Source: Verrucomicrobia bacterium UBA6354 | Lineage (GTDB): Bacteria; Verrucomicrobiota; Kiritimatiellia; RFP12; UBA1067 | Direction: 5' to 3' | NCBI GenBank assembly: GCA_002440145.1 | Contig: DJRS01000062.1 | Coordinates: forward strand, 1 to 16,935 | Length of the DNA: 16,935 nt | In this document: piece after piece, positions 16,001-16,935 of the stretch | How positions within the stretch are numbered: the first letter of the stretch is position 1 | How the letters are laid out: each line of letters begins with the position of its first letter | The notes under the pieces: model-generated | The model's input: only the letters and a program-made list of their open reading frames with translations | Databases searched by the model: none | What the model was told of the DNA's origin: nothing | Translations under genes and position numbers: made by a program

Positions 16001-16065
16001 ACGGGCCACAATCTCTTGAGCTCGCGCTCGTTTTTCGTCCCAAACAATGCTTTAAGTAAATTCAT
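13030..16065 (-). CDS. secA: Preprotein translocase ATPase SecA
   Basis: SecA is the ATP-driven motor that pushes unfolded preproteins through SecYEG. The 1011-residue protein begins MNLLKALFGTKNERELKRL, as expected for SecA. It has Walker A TGEGKT (117-122), the DEVDS Walker B box (223-227), ITYGTNSEFGFDYLRDN (187-203), the RGTDIKLGEG region, and a C-terminal zinc site CPCGSGKKYKKCCG (Cys994, 996, 1005, 1006). It is longer than the E. coli protein (901 residues), mainly in the middle and in the linker before the zinc motif. I chose ATG at 16065 from the conserved N-terminus. An in-frame ATG at 16134 with AAGGA 13 bases upstream is an alternative, but its extra 23 residues are not SecA-like. 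No Shine-Dalgarno precedes 16065, and a perfect extended -10 lies 6 bases upstream. Confidence 0.96.
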   Translation of the reverse strand: MNLLKALFGTKNERELKRLWPVVRQINRIEEEYQKKNFSDEDFPKMTAAFRERVAKGESLDDLLPEAFALVKNACRHLVGTTEEVCGHTLTWNMVPFDVQLLGGIVLHQGKIAEMQTGEGKTLVATLPLYLNALTGKNVQLVTVNDYLAKRDATWMGHLYRYLGLTVGCIQNSMDSAERRAQYACDITYGTNSEFGFDYLRDNGMAQDPSQVVQNGHYFAIVDEVDSILIDEARTPLIISGPATMSTSHVYQQLRPLVDSIVRVQTAQCNELVQEAKKAWEAKDLDKVRDRLYMVYHSMPKHKQLLHLLENPEIRKIHEDGEMQMLSEMRREYAHELKGRLYFTIDERTREVSLTDKGCEKICPQDPTLFVLPDLAAQMSAVDGDKTLTEAERVEKRRAIQTAFMEKSDRVHVVNQLLRAYCLYEKDVDYVVQDNHVYIVDEFTGRVLPGRRWSDGLHQAVEAKEGVEIEKESQTLATITIQNYFRLYKKLSGMTGTAETEAREFKDIYKLDVVSIPTNKPVNRVDGNDQIYRTQREKFKAIIADIANRHAKGQPVLLGTVTVDTSEVLSRMLKMAHIPHEVLNAKNHAREAEIVALAGRKGAVTIATNMAGRGTDIKLGEGVRELGGLHVIGSERHESRRIDRQLRGRCSRQGDPGSSQFFISLEDQLMRLFGSQRISGIMQRLGLQEGEVMEHKWLNRSVETAQRRVEQQHYAVRKRTLEYDDVMNKQRAIVYELRGTILTGDAATVHGTILDVMNDLVRTQCERYLASEKDGLPLDFLNWLGVTFPVTVTEEELKPLLGNPTAAGDLVFGRVKEAYETKCEGEDPEILPLMERGVFLGVIDREWQDYLRAMDDLRQGVNLRAYGQRDPLIEYKKEAFAMFERLMASIKTKVVSSEFRSTTMTNLRRMLAEMEAAKARAQTNEDAVSLDGPREEQPVRPAPAEIPCAPGARHADNKKAVADVFASMMSTPVRAMAPRPAQPAQGMAGRNDPCPCGSGKKYKKCCGRNQI

Positions 16066-16318
16066 GCACGTATTATACCATAAAATACGCGGAAAAGAAA
16101 CAGAGAACATACCCCAAGGAACGAAAAACCGCATATTTCTCGCTTTTTCCTTCTTCTCGCGGAAAATCTTCGCCAAGCGCAACCCGAAGCGCCCCATGAA
16201 CAGATATTCAGGCGGCGAAACGACCCGGCTGTCTGTCTGCACGCAACAGAATGCAAAGGAGTGTCGAAAACCTCGCCGCGGCAAACCCACACCAACCTTA
16301 GGGGCGTCGCCGGCGATC
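16066..16318. other. Intergenic region between secA and tRNA-Val
   Basis: About 250 bases with the secA promoter at its left end. I see no convincing gene in the rest and no clean intrinsic terminator for tRNA-Val. The only notable features there are short palindromes (TCGCCGGCGA at about 16307-16316 and CCGCGG near 16275), which cannot form looped stems. Confidence 0.5.
16072..16100 (-). promoter_or_regulatory. Extended -10 promoter predicted to give leaderless secA mRNA
   Basis: The minus strand reads TGGTATAATACGTGCATG. TATAAT (16077-16072) with its TGG forms an extended -10, and only six bases separate it from the secA ATG, which is where transcription should begin. A weak -35 (TTTCTT, 16100-16095) sits 17 bases upstream. 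Confidence 0.65.
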
Positions 16319-16395
16319 TGGTGGGCTATAGTGGATTCGAACCACTGACCTCTTCCATGTCAAGGAAGCGCTCTAACCAACTGAGCTAATAGCCC
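16319..16395 (-). tRNA. tRNA-Val, anticodon GAC
   Basis: A 77-base cloverleaf on the minus strand. Acceptor GGGCTAT pairs with ATAGCCC, followed by A and an encoded CCA. The D arm is GCTCAGTTGGTTAGAGC. The anticodon arm CTTCC-TTGACAT-GGAAG gives GAC, which reads GTC and GTT. The T arm contains GGTTCGAATCC. Confidence 0.97.
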
Positions 16396-16410
16396 GGCGA
16401 ATTGAGGTAT

Positions 16411-16440
16411 ATTATATCATATTTCGGTTTGCTTGCGCAA
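16411..16440 (-). promoter_or_regulatory. Promoter of tRNA-Val
   Basis: TATAAT (16416-16411) preceded by TGA forms an extended -10. A TTGCGC -35 (16440-16435) is 18 bases upstream. The predicted start near 16404 is about 9 bases before the tRNA. Confidence 0.7.
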
Positions 16441-16473
16441 GGGGAAATTTCAACTATTTTTCCGGCTGTGAAT

Positions 16474-16516
16474 TGTCAAAGTAAATGCCCATAGTGTATT
16501 GGCATTTACTCTGACA
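16474..16516. repeat. 16-bp inverted repeat with 11-base loop
   Basis: TGTCAAAGTAAATGCC (16474-16489) and GGCATTTACTCTGACA (16501-16516) pair at 15 of 16 positions around an 11-base spacer. This is the strongest simple hairpin in the region. Confidence 0.85.
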
Positions 16517-16531
16517 AACATGGGTTAGGGC

Positions 16532-16637
16532 ACTAGTGGCATCTACTCGGGCAATGGACGTTCTCCTCAAAGGCGGGAGGACCTCTCTCCCCCTCCCCGC
16601 CCCCATGGGGGGCGGACTAGTGGCATTTACCTTGACA
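16532..16637. repeat. 22-bp direct repeat, 84 bases apart
   Basis: ACTAGTGGCATCTACTCGGG plus CA (16532-16553) and ACTAGTGGCATTTACCTTGA plus CA (16616-16637) share ACTAGTGGCAT and agree at 17 of 22 bases. The match runs past the 16-bp core into a common ACTAGT flank, so a duplication of a longer unit is likely. Confidence 0.75.
16597..16615. repeat. GC-rich hairpin within the element
   Basis: CCGCCCCC (16597-16604) and GGGGGCGG (16608-16615) are perfect 8-bp arms with a 3-base loop, next to C- and G-rich runs (16571-16600). Confidence 0.6.
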
Positions 16638-16665
16638 GGTGACTCAGGAAAAAGTTCACCCTGTC
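16634..16665. repeat. Imperfect hairpin at the right edge of the motif cluster
   Basis: GACAGGTGA (16634-16642) pairs with TCACCCTGTC (16656-16665) with one bulged base and a 13-base loop. It starts inside the last motif copy. Confidence 0.5.
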
Positions 16666-16761
16666 GTGGGACACCCGGAGACAGACCGCTCCGATGGGCG
16701 GAGAGCGAGGGTCAAAAATGAAAAGGAACAATTGAAAAAAGCGGAAGTCTAGAGCCCGCAA

Positions 16762-16857
16762 TGGAAATCGGCAATCCGTTTCGGGACGTTTTGACCTCCT
16801 CTCGAACGCACAAAACGGGCGAAACGGAGATGCTTGACCCGGGCGTTCCGATTTCCA
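16762..16857. repeat. Long nested inverted repeat, possible structured RNA
   Basis: Three nested stems: TGGAAATCGG (16762-16771) with CCGATTTCCA (16848-16857); CCGTTTCG (16776-16783) with CGAAACGG (16820-16827); and CGTTTTG (16787-16793) with CAAAACG (16811-16817). All 25 pairs are Watson-Crick. The terminal loop on the minus strand contains AGGAGGT, a strong Shine-Dalgarno-like sequence. No T-run follows on either strand, so it does not look like a terminator. Whether it is transcribed is unknown. Confidence 0.6.
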
Positions 16858-16935
16858 GGAGATATCTACATGTTTAACGCTTGATTTCGACAGAAAACTC
16901 AAACTAACGGACAATTTCCCGTCTGCAGGCGATCC

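Larger units (their letters stand above)
16474..16637. mobile_element. Possible 164-bp MITE or IS-end remnant with four motif copies
   Basis: The segment starts TGTCAAAGTAAATGCC and ends GGCATTTACCTTGACA, which are inverted repeats matching at 15 of 16 bases with 5'-TG and CA-3' tips. Two further copies lie inside, both in right-end orientation: GGCATTTACTCTGACA (16501-16516) and the degenerate GGCATCTACTCGGGCA (16538-16553). Several subterminal copies of the end repeat recall the ends of IS21-type elements, but no transposase and no target duplication are visible. A cluster of regulator sites is the alternative. Confidence 0.45.
16396..16935. other. Repeat-rich region without a convincing gene
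   Basis: Apart from the tRNA-Val promoter at its left edge, this 540-base stretch contains no gene I can support. Its sequence composition swings from AT-rich to runs of C and G. It holds four copies of a 16-bp motif (16474-16637), a GC-rich hairpin (16597-16615), a hairpin at 16634-16665, and a long nested inverted repeat (16762-16857). A TTG-initiated 95-codon frame on the minus strand (16627-16914) is judged spurious. Confidence 0.6.

Noticed and set aside
13021..16059. Plus-strand open frame of about 1012 codons opposite secA
   Set aside because: It is antisense to a clear SecA, has a low-complexity Arg/His/Leu/Val-rich composition typical of GC-rich shadow frames, and shows no domain.
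16066..16290. N-terminal extension of SecA to 16290 or 16134
   Set aside because: The extra residues are not SecA-like and the conserved N-terminus begins at 16065. The ATG at 16134 has a distant AAGGA and is kept only as a minor alternative.
16474..16637. CRISPR array
   Set aside because: Only four degenerate motif copies in mixed orientation with irregular spacing of 11, 21 and 68 bases, and no cas genes.
16762..16857. Intrinsic terminator
   Set aside because: The stems are strong but no T-run follows on either strand, and the loops are too large.
16627..16914. Minus-strand 95-codon frame
   Set aside because: It starts with TTG without a good ribosome site, runs through the inverted repeats and a motif copy, and its protein resembles nothing recognisable.

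Overview
This window looks like chromosomal DNA from a GC-rich Gram-negative-type bacterium. It carries mostly housekeeping genes arranged in two long leftward operons, with a short rightward tRNA-tilS unit between them. The gene set fits the PVC superphylum (Kiritimatiellota, Lentisphaerota or Verrucomicrobiota) better than Proteobacteria or Firmicutes: a Bat-type von Willebrand A protein, secreted GH31 and SGNH hydrolases, and a long SecA with a C-terminal zinc motif. That placement is inference and weak; no rRNA or marker search was possible.

Layout. (1) 66-7273, minus strand: an eight-gene operon, thrC - parvulin PPIase - SpoU-type RNA methyltransferase - VWA membrane protein - nusB - ribD - ribE - pdxY-like kinase. 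It starts at an extended -10 promoter just upstream of thrC and ends at a hairpin at 66-91. Spacing is very tight, with three 4-base start/stop overlaps or near equivalents. (2) 7242-7535: a divergent intergenic region with a two-copy 24-bp-period direct repeat, competing hairpins and a good sigma70-type promoter. (3) 7536-8519, plus strand: tRNA-Gly(TCC), tRNA-Leu(CAA), tRNA-Ser(GGA) and a very short tilS, evidently one transcript. (4) 8431-16080, minus strand: secA - ispD - metallophosphoesterase - GH31 glycosidase - double-domain SGNH esterase. It ends at a textbook terminator that lies inside the 3' end of the convergent tilS. (5) 16319-16440, minus strand: tRNA-Val(GAC) with its own promoter. 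(6) 16441-16935: about 500 bases with no convincing gene. It holds four copies of a 16-bp motif arranged like the ends of a small mobile element, and several strong nested inverted repeats.

How it fits together. The first operon combines amino-acid and cofactor synthesis (threonine, riboflavin, B6 salvage) with transcription and RNA modification functions. The second couples the Sec export motor and isoprenoid synthesis to two proteins with signal peptides that would use that motor and probably act on glycans outside the cytoplasm. All four promoters I can place have a TG-N-TATAAT-type extended -10. For secA this element sits so close to the start codon that the mRNA is predicted to be leaderless.

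The most notable items are the repeat-rich 3' region, the intragenic terminator in the shortened tilS, the tRNA-tilS operon, the leaderless secA, the parvulin with a Cys/His-rich tail, and the internally duplicated SGNH protein. I did not find a CRISPR array, toxin-antitoxin pair, phage genes or an obvious defence system.
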